A DNA stretch of 64,000 nt from the NCBI RefSeq assembly GCF_963678425.1, contig NZ_OY782853.1:434001-498000 (forward strand), read 5' to 3'. Origin of the DNA: an uncultured Bacteroides sp. (GTDB taxonomy: Bacteria > Bacteroidota > Bacteroidia > Bacteroidales > Bacteroidaceae). Shown here piece after piece: positions 17,796 through 25,772 of the stretch (position 1 is its first letter; the number at the start of each line of letters is the position of its first letter). The position numbers and the translations under genes were made by a program. The notes under the pieces were generated by a model. That model made no database searches, had not been told where the DNA came from, and was given only the letters and a program-made list of their open reading frames with translations.

Positions 17796-18581
17796 ATGAT
17801 AGCATTAAGTTTTGATATAGAAGAGTTTGACCTACCTGCAGAACATGGCAAACAGATTTCATTTGATGAGCAAATAAGAATTTCCACGGATGGACTATTA
17901 AAGATTCTTGATTTACTTAAAAAGTGGCAAATTAAAGCTACTTTTTTCAGTACGATAGCTTTTGCCCAATCATCTTCTGGCATTATTGAAAGAATTGTGT
18001 CTGAAGGACATGAATTGGCTTCACATGGTTGTAGTCATTCTGAATTCTCAGTCGAAGATCTCAAAGTTTCAAAGGATATCTTAGAGAAAATGAGTGGAAC
18101 TTCCATTTATGGTTTTCGTATGCCTAGGATGATGCCAATTGATGAGAAAGAATTGTTCTTAGCAGGATACATCTATAATTCGTCTCTTAACCCTACTTTG
18201 ATTCCAGGCAGATATAATAATCTTAATCGTCCACGGAACATTCATAAGGAGGAGGGAGTATGGCAAGTACCAGCTTCAGTTGCTTATCCGTTTCGTATCC
18301 CGCTGTTTTGGATTTCTTTGCACCAGTTCCCTTTATTTGCCTATAAATTATTGTGCAATAGCGCTCTTAATAAAGATGGCTACCTTAATATATATTTCCA
18401 TCCATGGGAATATTACAATCATTTGGAGCGAGAAGAGCTGGGAGTCCCTGGATTTATTTGCAAAAACTCAGGTGATAAACTAGTTCAACGGCTTGATTCT
18501 ATTATTGATTATTATCTCAATAAGGACGTTTCGTTCATAACAATTAGTGAATTGTTGCAAAAGAAAGTTGATTTAACTTGA
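17796..18581 (+). CDS. polysaccharide deacetylase (NodB/CE4 family)
   Basis: 261 residues with NodB-type motifs: SFDIEEFD (first Asp pair, about residue 5), TFFSTIAFA (about 50), ELASHGCSHSEF (the His-x3-His metal site, about 72), YGFRMPRM (motif 3, about 105) and YFHPWE near the C-terminus. No signal peptide, so it may act on a lipid-linked sugar on the cytosolic side, like other NodB proteins in exopolysaccharide loci. It follows the GT87-GT2 gene by 6 bp. Probably it removes an acetyl or formyl group from the glycan built by its neighbour (inference). Confidence 0.85.
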   Translation: MIALSFDIEEFDLPAEHGKQISFDEQIRISTDGLLKILDLLKKWQIKATFFSTIAFAQSSSGIIERIVSEGHELASHGCSHSEFSVEDLKVSKDILEKMSGTSIYGFRMPRMMPIDEKELFLAGYIYNSSLNPTLIPGRYNNLNRPRNIHKEEGVWQVPASVAYPFRIPLFWISLHQFPLFAYKLLCNSALNKDGYLNIYFHPWEYYNHLEREELGVPGFICKNSGDKLVQRLDSIIDYYLNKDVSFITISELLQKKVDLT

Positions 18582-18671
18582 TCTGTATATGTCTATAAGT
18601 ATATCAATAACTAAAATTTACACTATGGCATATCCAAATCCTTGGAACAAACCGTAAGACCTGTAGTTTAG

Positions 18672-18932
18672 GTTTCGGGTAATAGAAAAAGCATAAACTT
18701 CCTATACCGATATTTATCTTCGGGTAAAGATGCAATAGAAACATATCGTGCCCGTTTCCTGATTGAGTTAAATTTTAGGAACGCCAAGCAGTATACCGGA
18801 TTGAGCCATTGTCAGGCAAGAAATCTATCCAAGCTTAAGTTTAATAACAACTGTGAATGTGGCAAAGCCCAAGACTATTTTATTAACGGATTGTTGAAAA
18901 TCATTAAATGGGAAACCAAAGAATGGAGATAA
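18672..18932 (+). pseudogene. transposase remnant joined in frame to an RNase H tail
   Basis: An 86-codon open stretch without a start codon. Its first two thirds read TYRARFLIELNFRNAKQYTG followed by LSHCQARN, which corresponds to the C-terminal part of the DDE domain of IS4-like transposases (normally RFQIEF-FRDAKQ-TGL-CQAR). Its end reads IIKWETKEW, the C-terminus of the RNase H at 14745. The upstream portion is broken by stops. This 396-bp gap (18582-18977) otherwise has no gene. It is a scar from at least two recombination events. Confidence 0.7.
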
Positions 18933-18964
18933 TTTCCTGCCGGCTTTGGCAGGAAATTATGATT
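18903..18964. repeat. direct repeat B: duplicated RNase H 3' end
   Basis: Starts ATTAAATGGGAAACCAAAGA and ends GGCAGGAAATTATGATT; near-identical to 15306-15367 apart from substitutions and a small indel that creates an early stop. Same orientation as copy A. Confidence 0.8.
18929..18960. terminator. perfect 13-bp hairpin between convergent genes
   Basis: ATAATTTCCTGCC and GGCAGGAAATTAT pair perfectly around a 6-nt loop. It lies between the deacetylase (plus) and the GT9 gene (minus, stop at 18978). The equivalent sequence at the intact RNase H end pairs less well. No strong T-run follows, so termination strength is uncertain. Confidence 0.45.
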
Positions 18965-18977
18965 CCTGACTAAAAAC

Positions 18978-20027
18978 CTATTTTAAATATTTTGCAAGCA
19001 TTTTATCCAGTCCTGCCCACACTTCATCTACCGTAATTAAATTGAATCGGTCAAGATAAGTCATATTGCGTTGCTCTTCTTGTAGATTATTATCATCAGG
19101 ACTAATACCAGCATAACGTTCTCCTTCATTGGGCAGCCAAATAGATTTCAAAATATTGGGAGGGTAAATGGCATAAGAAGGGATCTCCAATGCCTGAGCA
19201 ATATGTCTTGGACCGCCCTCATTACCAAAAAAAAAGTCGCAGTTTACGATCAATGCACATAAATCTCTTAATGAGCCGGCTTTTATATTTGTAAACACAT
19301 TCTTGTCATTACCCATTTCACGGTGAATGTTCACGGCAAATTCTTCTTCATTGCCAGCAAAGTTAAAGATTATCTGTGTATCGTATTTATCTATCATCCT
19401 GCGAAGCACCTCTTTCATCCGTTCTTTATCCCACACTTTATGAGCTAATCTGGCCGTTACCGTAGCTATTACTACAGGTTTGGTAAAATCAATTCCCTGT
19501 TTTTGCATATAGAACCTACAATCAACTTTCTCATGCTCGGAAACATACAATTTAAAATCAGGGCAATAATAAATTTCAGATTCTTTCTCTAAAGGCTTTA
19601 ACAACTTTAGATTATGCTGCACCATATCAACACTCTTGTCTCTATGATTATCAATGCGGTAGTTATGAAGAAAGAAATTATATCCCTTCTTTGAACCAAT
19701 TCTGTAAGGAGTAGATAAAGAAAAAAGAGAAAACAAGAGTGTTTTAACAGTACTCCGAGTATCTATAATCACATCATACTTTGTAGTGCTGACTAATTTA
19801 TGAACCTTAGAAATATATTTCCAGGAGTTATTATTTTCTTCATTATTGAATGTAATCACATTATCAATATCGGGATGATTCTCATATAAAGAAGCCATAT
19901 TTTCATTCACCACATAATCTATCCGGGCATTGGGAAAAGATTTCCTCAGGCTAGTACAAATTGCAATTGAGAGCACAGAGTCTCCTACCCTTCTGAAACG
20001 TATGACCAAAATCTTATTTATTCTCAT
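18978..20027 (-). CDS. glycosyltransferase family 9 (heptosyltransferase-like)
   Basis: 349 residues with the GT9 layout: N-terminal ILVIRFRRVGDSVLSI, a central TVTARLAHKVWDKERM region, and the C-terminal donor-site block FFFGNEGGPRHIAQAL (about residue 263). ADP-heptose:LPS transferases have this fold, but acceptor and sugar cannot be told. It has its own -7 box and ends towards the deacetylase. Likely role: LPS/LOS core or surface glycan assembly at the inner-membrane face. Confidence 0.88.
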   Translation of the reverse strand: MRINKILVIRFRRVGDSVLSIAICTSLRKSFPNARIDYVVNENMASLYENHPDIDNVITFNNEENNNSWKYISKVHKLVSTTKYDVIIDTRSTVKTLLFSLFSLSTPYRIGSKKGYNFFLHNYRIDNHRDKSVDMVQHNLKLLKPLEKESEIYYCPDFKLYVSEHEKVDCRFYMQKQGIDFTKPVVIATVTARLAHKVWDKERMKEVLRRMIDKYDTQIIFNFAGNEEEFAVNIHREMGNDKNVFTNIKAGSLRDLCALIVNCDFFFGNEGGPRHIAQALEIPSYAIYPPNILKSIWLPNEGERYAGISPDDNNLQEEQRNMTYLDRFNLITVDEVWAGLDKMLAKYLK

Positions 20028-20074
20028 GATAGTACTAATTCAAAAATATAATAATGCGTGATGTTATCTGGGAA

Positions 20075-20082
20075 CAAAGTTA
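20075..20082 (-). promoter_or_regulatory. putative -7 box of the GT9 gene
   Basis: Minus-strand TAACTTTG matches TAnnTTTG, with TTG 22 bp further upstream (20105-20107). It lies 48 bp before the start at 20027. Confidence 0.5.
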
Positions 20083-20236
20083 GTTTTTTTTTCGAAGAGA
20101 AGAACAACGTACTCCGTAATAATATAATCATCATTATAGCTGGTTTATCCAGATTTAGAGGAGTCACACAAAGTAACTATTCATTTTTTGCAATACGTAT
20201 GATGTTAAAAACACCTGTTGTAACAATTATTTTCCT

Positions 20237-20244
20237 TATATTTG
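20237..20244 (+). promoter_or_regulatory. putative -7 box of the DUF5672 gene
   Basis: TATATTTG matches TAnnTTTG; TTG at 20218-20220 is 16 bp upstream, slightly short spacing. It would give a leader of about 20 nt before the ATG at 20271. Confidence 0.5.
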
Positions 20245-20270
20245 CACTAAACTAAATAACTAATCTTTCG

Positions 20271-21071
20271 ATGAAACAACTGGTCAATGTACTTGTCCCT
20301 ATATATCAAAACAGATTATCTGAAAATGACTTAATTTCTTTCCGGCGATGTTATGAAATGAACAGAAAATACGATATTACAATTATTAAACCTAAAGGGC
20401 TTGATTTATCGTCTATATACAATGAGTCTGAAGGAGTTAAAGAGCAAGAGTTTGAGCCTTATTTCTTTGATGGCATTGAAGGCTACAACAAGCTAATGTT
20501 ATCACCTGATTTTTACCAACGTTTTTTAGATTATGAGTACATCTTAATCTGCCAGTTAGATACATTTCTCTTTTATGACTCATTAGAAGAGTGGTGTAAT
20601 AAGAATTATGATTATGTCGGCGCTCCATGGATACTTAGACCTGTCTACCAAAGATTTCCTATTAATATATTCTGCAAGATAAAGAAAATTTATTGCGAAC
20701 TATTATCCCTTCCAAATAGGCAAAAAATCTACTTCAAAGTTGGGAATGGTGGACTTTCTCTTCGACGCACAGCGTCTTTTTATCATATCGCTAAACACGA
20801 TAGAAAGACTATTGAATATTATTTATCAATGAAAAACAAAGCTCATTGCTATAATGAGGATGTATACTGGGCTATCGAATCAAAGAGAATTCTTCCCAAT
20901 TTCTCAATTCCAGACTATAAAGAAGCATTAATGTTCGCGTTTGACAAGTACCCTGCATTGTGCTATAAAATGAACGGAAACAAACTACCTTATGGCTGTC
21001 ATTCATGGACTAAAAAGAAAATGAATAAATTCTGGGGACCAATAATAAAATCCATAATTGGAAAGAAATAG
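20271..21071 (+). CDS. DUF5672-family putative glycosyltransferase
   Basis: 266 residues. Family-typical blocks: ILICQLDTFLFYD (about residue 88, a possible DxD-like sugar-nucleotide site), DYVGAPW (about 108), VGNGGLSLRR (about 158), NEDVYWAIES (about 200) and PYGCHSWTKK near the end. DUF5672 proteins occur in polysaccharide loci and are thought to be GT-A-type transferases; the substrate is unknown. It is convergent with the DUF4422 gene, and its stop codon lies inside the shared terminator hairpin. Confidence 0.8.
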   Translation: MKQLVNVLVPIYQNRLSENDLISFRRCYEMNRKYDITIIKPKGLDLSSIYNESEGVKEQEFEPYFFDGIEGYNKLMLSPDFYQRFLDYEYILICQLDTFLFYDSLEEWCNKNYDYVGAPWILRPVYQRFPINIFCKIKKIYCELLSLPNRQKIYFKVGNGGLSLRRTASFYHIAKHDRKTIEYYLSMKNKAHCYNEDVYWAIESKRILPNFSIPDYKEALMFAFDKYPALCYKMNGNKLPYGCHSWTKKKMNKFWGPIIKSIIGKK

Positions 21072-21115
21072 ACATCCGTTTTACCTTTAATAAAAGGTAA
21101 AACGGATGTCTATTT
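21066..21115. terminator. bidirectional terminator containing both stop codons
   Basis: Two 23-bp arms (21066-21088 and 21093-21115) pair perfectly around a 4-nt loop. The outer ends are A-rich on one side and T-rich on the other, so each strand has a U-rich tail. The TAG of the plus gene (21069-21071) and the TAG of the minus gene (21110-21112) both lie within the arms. Confidence 0.9.
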
Positions 21116-21970
21116 AAAGATATTAAAACGATCCTCAATAGCATTCCTTTTCTCAAAAAGAAACGCTATTGAATTTCTTAGCATTGGCCAACAATACCTA
21201 AATAAATTCTTTTTCTTTTCATTATCAATCACCCTAATTATAGGATAATATTTCACACGAAGCTTATTCTTATTGACATATACATTTAATAATCTCTCAC
21301 TCATATATCCCCAGATACGACCTTGTACAGAATCATATGCAGAAATATCAATCCGCTTTTCTAATTCTTGTAATATACTAAAAAGCCAAGTGCAATAATC
21401 ATCAAATATATGCTTATTCGTTATAAACATATTATAGCGAAATAGTTTATTATTATCATTCATTACTTTATTAAAAGCAGGAATATAATCAGGAGTTAGT
21501 TCTTTAATTACTATTTCCAGAGTTCTTAAGTCATCACCGATATGTCTCTTCCTATAATCGTGAGATAAGTTATAACGATATATCCTAGGCTTCGTTAGTA
21601 TTATATCATAGTTTTTAAGAATATTAGGGACACCTGAGGCAGAAACATTGATATTTTTAAACTCCTCAGAGTTTACTAGCGAATAATCTCTAATATTAAA
21701 ACGACCTGCCTGAAAATCAAAATATCTTCTATAATGGCAAAGACCAATATAATCTGTGTCAACAAGATTTTTCCACGCCCAATAAATACCAGTTAGCTCG
21801 CAATAGCTCTTATTCTTCGAGCTTATATTATCTCCTGTATCATCTCCTTGTATTCCCAAGTCTAAATCACTTACAGCTTTCCCCACATGAATGGGCATAT
21901 ACGTATCGTTACAAAGAAAAGCATCCTTCTTATGCACGCAAACCAATATTTTCAATTTATTTCCAGCCAT
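21110..21970 (-). CDS. DUF4422-family putative glycosyltransferase
   Basis: 286 residues. Typical DUF4422 features: the start KLKILVCVHKKD, CELTGIYWAWKN (about residue 57), DYIGLCHYRRYFD (about 75), and YNMFITNKHIFDDYCTWLF (about 182). Members sit in capsule and LPS gene clusters, some fused to glycosyltransferase domains; the exact sugar is unknown. It is the last gene of the minus operon that begins at 28163, 73 bp after glf. With UDP-galactofuranose supplied by the neighbour, a galactofuranosyl transfer is possible but unproven. Confidence 0.82.
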   Translation of the reverse strand: MAGNKLKILVCVHKKDAFLCNDTYMPIHVGKAVSDLDLGIQGDDTGDNISSKNKSYCELTGIYWAWKNLVDTDYIGLCHYRRYFDFQAGRFNIRDYSLVNSEEFKNINVSASGVPNILKNYDIILTKPRIYRYNLSHDYRKRHIGDDLRTLEIVIKELTPDYIPAFNKVMNDNNKLFRYNMFITNKHIFDDYCTWLFSILQELEKRIDISAYDSVQGRIWGYMSERLLNVYVNKNKLRVKYYPIIRVIDNEKKKNLFRYCWPMLRNSIAFLFEKRNAIEDRFNIFK

Positions 21971-22043
21971 AATTAATCTATTATTTCAGTATTCAAAAAG
22001 ATAAAAAAGTTTTCAAGTATTTAATAGGTTATTACATCTTAAT

Positions 22044-23135
22044 CTACAGATTCTGATATAAAACATTATATACAATCTGATCCATATTAAAGTATTTGTA
22101 TTCAGCTAAACGTCCACCAAAAAGGACATTTTCCTCTTTTGATGACAAGCTTCTATATTGTTGCGCAAGCCACTCATTAGCTTTATCGTTTACCGGGTAA
22201 TATGGTTCTGAATTACAATCTGCCTCTAAAGAAAATTCCTTAGTTATTACTGTTTTATCTTGGGTACCAAATTCAAAATGCTTATGCTCTATGATTCGAG
22301 TATATGAGACTTCTAGATCTGTATAATTAACAACTGCATTGCCTTGATAATTAGGCATATCTAATATTTCACTTTCAAAACGAAGACTTCGATATTCTAA
22401 TTTTCCGAGCTTATAATTATAAAACTCGTCAATCTTTCCAGTATAAACTATTTTATTTGCAAGTGATTCAAAATAATCTCTATTTTTGAAAAAATCCGTA
22501 TCACATTTTACATCAATGCCATTTAAAAAACAATCAAATAACTGATTATAGCCCCCTATTGGAATACCCTGATATTTGTCATCAAAATAATTATTATCAA
22601 AAATAAACCTTACAGGCAAACGCTTTATTATAAAAGCGGGCAGCTCTGAGGGTTTTCTCCCCCACTGTTTTTCTGTATATCCTTTGATCAATATTTCGTA
22701 GATATCATGCCCTACCAAAGATATAGCTTGCTCTTCCAGATTCTCAGGAATAGTAATGCCCGATTCTTTTCGCTGATTCTCAATTACAAATTTCGCTTCA
22801 TCAGGAGTTTTTACCCCCCATAACTGATAGAAGGTATTCATATTAAAAGGTAAATTATATATTTTACCTTTATAATTAGCTATAGGCGAATTTGTGTATC
22901 TATTAAACTCTACAAAAGAGTTCATAAAATCCCAAACTTCTTTGTTAGACGTATGAAAAATATGAGCACCATATTTATGAACGTTTATACCTTCTATGTT
23001 CTCACAATAAAGGTTCCCTCCAACATGAGATCTCTTGTCTATCACCAAGACTTTTTTCCCTGCCTGCTTAAGCCTGTATGCAAGAACAGCACCATACAAG
23101 CCTGCACCAACTACTAAATAATCATATTTACTCAT
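22044..23135 (-). CDS. glf: UDP-galactopyranose mutase
   Basis: Flavoenzyme that interconverts UDP-galactopyranose and UDP-galactofuranose. 363 residues, normal length. FAD-binding start YLVVGAGLYGAVLAYRL (about 5-21), the IDKRSHVGGN block (about 32), KYGAHIFHT (about 54), and the C-terminal FGGRLAEYKYFNMDQ block (about 340), which is the second FAD contact of these mutases. It indicates a galactofuranose residue in the surface glycan made by this operon. Confidence 0.95.
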   Translation of the reverse strand: MSKYDYLVVGAGLYGAVLAYRLKQAGKKVLVIDKRSHVGGNLYCENIEGINVHKYGAHIFHTSNKEVWDFMNSFVEFNRYTNSPIANYKGKIYNLPFNMNTFYQLWGVKTPDEAKFVIENQRKESGITIPENLEEQAISLVGHDIYEILIKGYTEKQWGRKPSELPAFIIKRLPVRFIFDNNYFDDKYQGIPIGGYNQLFDCFLNGIDVKCDTDFFKNRDYFESLANKIVYTGKIDEFYNYKLGKLEYRSLRFESEILDMPNYQGNAVVNYTDLEVSYTRIIEHKHFEFGTQDKTVITKEFSLEADCNSEPYYPVNDKANEWLAQQYRSLSSKEENVLFGGRLAEYKYFNMDQIVYNVLYQNL

Positions 23136-23153
23136 GCAACAAAATGTATTTAT

Positions 23154-23648
23154 TCAGGATCGTTCGTCTTCTTTCCAATTAAAAGAGTCTTCTTCTTCTC
23201 TTTTTAAAGCTGAGATTATTATCTGATTCGTACTATCAATAATCTCCTTCTTAATACTTGTAGTACTTATTCCTTGAGTATAAGGGAAGTATTCCACTCG
23301 CTTTCCTGGTTGAGATTTCATCCATTCAAGCCCTTCCAAATACTTTCCTTCCCAATCATCACCAATAGTTACAATGTCAATATCAAATTCCTTGAGTTGG
23401 GCTATGTCCGTTAACTTAGTTTGCTTTACAGCCTTGGTTACACTTTTTAATGAAGATACTATTCTTATTCTCTGTTCAAAGGGAATAATCGGTTTCATAC
23501 CCTTATACATTTCAATCAGCTCATCGGTACTTACACCCACAATCAGTTCATCACCAAGAGCTGCAGATTTCTCTAAGATATTTAAATGGCCTACATGAAA
23601 AAGGTCAAAACTACCGGAAGTAAAGACTCTTACTTTTTTACTATTCAT
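23154..23648 (-). CDS. TagD-like cytidylyltransferase
   Basis: Nucleotidyltransferase of the HxGH family, 164 residues. The N-terminal TSGSFDLFHVGHLNIL (about 10-25) has the HVGH active site, and SQPGKRVEYFPYTQGISTT-type sequence near 130 has the GISTT motif of glycerol-3-phosphate cytidylyltransferases. It is about 35 residues longer than TagD of Bacillus (about 129), with an acidic C-terminal extension. The expected product is a CDP-activated polyol or amino-alcohol for the transferase at 24713. The phosphate substrate is not shown by sequence. Confidence 0.85.
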   Translation of the reverse strand: MNSKKVRVFTSGSFDLFHVGHLNILEKSAALGDELIVGVSTDELIEMYKGMKPIIPFEQRIRIVSSLKSVTKAVKQTKLTDIAQLKEFDIDIVTIGDDWEGKYLEGLEWMKSQPGKRVEYFPYTQGISTTSIKKEIIDSTNQIIISALKREEEDSFNWKEDERS

Positions 23649-23659
23649 TATAGTATTTA

Positions 23660-24697
23660 TTATTTTTCTTCAATAGTTTTTATTCTTGCAACAAGATTAT
23701 CTATATCTTCTTTAGACTGCAAGCCCAAATGCGACACCCTAAAAAAATTGGGGGTAGAGCCTGGCATTATATAAATATTTTCCTTTAACAGCTCATTGAA
23801 TAAAATATCTCCATTTCTCTTAACAAAGAAACCTGTAATACAATTTGACGGAGTTTCTGCCGGTATAATCCAGTTATGTTCTTTACACTGGGCTCTAAAA
23901 TACAAAGCTCTTTGCTTTACATTCTCAATAATAGAATCCACCCCAATGACTGAGTTCCTTTTTAAGCGTTCGTACAACTGCAAAAAGAGTGTTGTTGCAG
24001 GACTGTAAGGAGTTTGCCCTCTTTCCAGATTTTTCAGATTCTCTTTAAAATCAAAGTAATAACCAATATGATTGAAATCTTCAGATAAAGCTTTTTCAGA
24101 AAGAAAAATAAAGGAAAGTCCGGGAGGAATATTCAATCCTTTCTGACTACTTGTAATGCACATTCCAATATTTAACTGATCCATATCCAGAGGGTCAGAT
24201 AAGAAAGAACTGATTGCATCCACCACCAGAAAAACGCCATACTTTTTGCATATTTCTGCAATCCGGGGTAAATCAAAAAGCTCACCTGTAGACGTTTCAT
24301 GATGCTGGCACAAAAAAACATCAGGATGAGTGTTCTTTATTTGTTCCTCCATCTCGGTATAATCCGGATCTTTAGCAAATGGAACCTCAAAAAGATGATA
24401 TGGGCAATGATAATACTCACACAGACTTTTCCATCTATAGCCGAAAGAGCCTCCTGCAAGGATAAATGAATTTCTTTTTAGTGTCACCAAATTAGATACG
24501 ACTGCATCCATTGCACCAGTTCCTGATCCTGTATAAAATATAACTCTCCCATTCTTGCAGTGAATCTGATCCAAAAGAAGTTGTTCAGACCCTTTCACTA
24601 TTCCTGAAAAGAAGGATGTACGCATGTACGGAATTTGTTCTGCAGCTATCTGAAGAATATCTTCTTCAATATTACCTGGGAAAACATAAGATTTCAT
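23660..24697 (-). CDS. class V PLP aminotransferase
   Basis: 345 residues, fold type I, class V. TGSGTGAMDAVVSNL (about 56, phosphate-binding part), HHETSTGE (about 132), VVDAISSF (about 158, the Asp that contacts the PLP ring nitrogen) and ITSSQKGLNIPPGL (about 183, Schiff-base Lys). Closest families by look are alanine-glyoxylate/serine-pyruvate and 2-aminoethylphosphonate transaminases. It is placed between a cytidylyltransferase and a polyol-phosphate transferase, so it may make an amino-polyol or amino-alkyl group attached as a phosphodiester (inference). No phosphonate mutase is visible. Confidence 0.82.
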   Translation of the reverse strand: MKSYVFPGNIEEDILQIAAEQIPYMRTSFFSGIVKGSEQLLLDQIHCKNGRVIFYTGSGTGAMDAVVSNLVTLKRNSFILAGGSFGYRWKSLCEYYHCPYHLFEVPFAKDPDYTEMEEQIKNTHPDVFLCQHHETSTGELFDLPRIAEICKKYGVFLVVDAISSFLSDPLDMDQLNIGMCITSSQKGLNIPPGLSFIFLSEKALSEDFNHIGYYFDFKENLKNLERGQTPYSPATTLFLQLYERLKRNSVIGVDSIIENVKQRALYFRAQCKEHNWIIPAETPSNCITGFFVKRNGDILFNELLKENIYIMPGSTPNFFRVSHLGLQSKEDIDNLVARIKTIEEK

Positions 24698-24712
24698 CTC
24701 GTAGAATTTAGT

Positions 24713-25759
24713 TTATTTTATACTGCCAAACACTTTTATGCTGGTGTATTTTCTCCATATATTTAGTTTGCGTCTTTCAGGCACGCCATTCCTATTTATA
24801 TAATCCTTGACGGCCTCGAGCATTCGATAGCACACTAGTCCGTCTAAATGAGGATCATAATTTTCTATTATCCAATGCCTTTTATCAATGGTGGACTTAT
24901 CATATTGTACTTTCTCAAAAGCATCAGACAGCAATGCGGTATCTTGAATATCATACCAATAAATATCTTTCGCAATTGTTCTGAAAGTAATTACAGGTTT
25001 ATTTAATAGCAGGAACTCATACACGGTAGAAGATGTATCACTAATCATCACATCTGCCATCAATTGATATTTTGTAACATTGAAATCTTCAATCCAGATT
25101 ATATTCTCGTTCTGAGCTGCAAATTCTTTATATTCATCTATCCATTCCTGCTTTGTAAGAGGATGAAATTTAAGCAACAACAAAATATCTTTTTCACGAA
25201 CCAACTCTAAAAGTGCTTCTTTAAGAAAAGGTAGTGAGGTCAATGAAGGAGAAAAAGTAGGAGCATAAAGCACCATTTTCTCTTTTTTATGTCGATTCAA
25301 TAAGGCTTCCTTCTCCTTATCAAATGTGTGCAGATTAGCTAAGATCCAGTCTTGCTTTGTCCACCCGGTTTCCACCACCTCAAAATCTTTATATTTTGCC
25401 GCTAAGTTAAGAAAATTCTTAGTAAAATAAGGACCTTGAGTAAAATAAGTATCAAAATACCGTCGTATAATCCAATGGTCTTTCTTCTCCGCCGCATAGC
25501 CATGAAACACCTGGATCTTTACTCCTGGTAAATAATATGGGACTATATTGCCTGGAACGAAAATTGCATCAGGAGAAAAGTCGTATATTTCCTGGATAGA
25601 ATTTGTCCATTTTACTTTATCTTTTAAAGGGAAAGAGGGTATTTTCTTTTGGTGAATATACCAAAGAACATTATTGCATCCTTCTTTTTCAGAATATTCT
25701 TGTAAAGGAAGCAATATGTCAATAGCGTATTTATTTTCACAGAACAACACAATGCGCAT
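24713..25759 (-). CDS. CDP-glycerol glycerophosphotransferase-like protein
   Basis: 348 residues of the TagB/TagF catalytic family without the extra N-terminal domain. Seen: IQVFHGYAAEKKDHW (about 85, with the first catalytic-type His), MVLYAPTFSPSLTSL (about 162), LLKFHPLT (about 196, second His) and MISDTSSTVYEFLLLNKP (about 230, the donor-phosphate loop). These correspond to the two His and the SD-S/T loop of glycerophosphotransferases. It probably transfers a CDP-linked polyol-phosphate to the core or glycan; the donor should come from the TagD-like neighbour. Gaps to neighbours are 13-15 bp. Confidence 0.83.
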   Translation of the reverse strand: MRIVLFCENKYAIDILLPLQEYSEKEGCNNVLWYIHQKKIPSFPLKDKVKWTNSIQEIYDFSPDAIFVPGNIVPYYLPGVKIQVFHGYAAEKKDHWIIRRYFDTYFTQGPYFTKNFLNLAAKYKDFEVVETGWTKQDWILANLHTFDKEKEALLNRHKKEKMVLYAPTFSPSLTSLPFLKEALLELVREKDILLLLKFHPLTKQEWIDEYKEFAAQNENIIWIEDFNVTKYQLMADVMISDTSSTVYEFLLLNKPVITFRTIAKDIYWYDIQDTALLSDAFEKVQYDKSTIDKRHWIIENYDPHLDGLVCYRMLEAVKDYINRNGVPERRKLNIWRKYTSIKVFGSIK

Positions 25760-25772
25760 AATCTAATTTAAT

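Noticed and set aside
20058..20255. 65-codon plus-strand frame before the DUF5672 gene
   Set aside because: It runs through the promoter boxes of both divergent genes and has a composition like random AT-rich DNA.
23154..24697. phosphonate (aminoethylphosphonate) biosynthesis cluster
   Set aside because: A cytidylyltransferase and a class V aminotransferase are present, but there is no phosphoenolpyruvate mutase or decarboxylase, and the cytidylyltransferase is of the HxGH rather than the PntC type.
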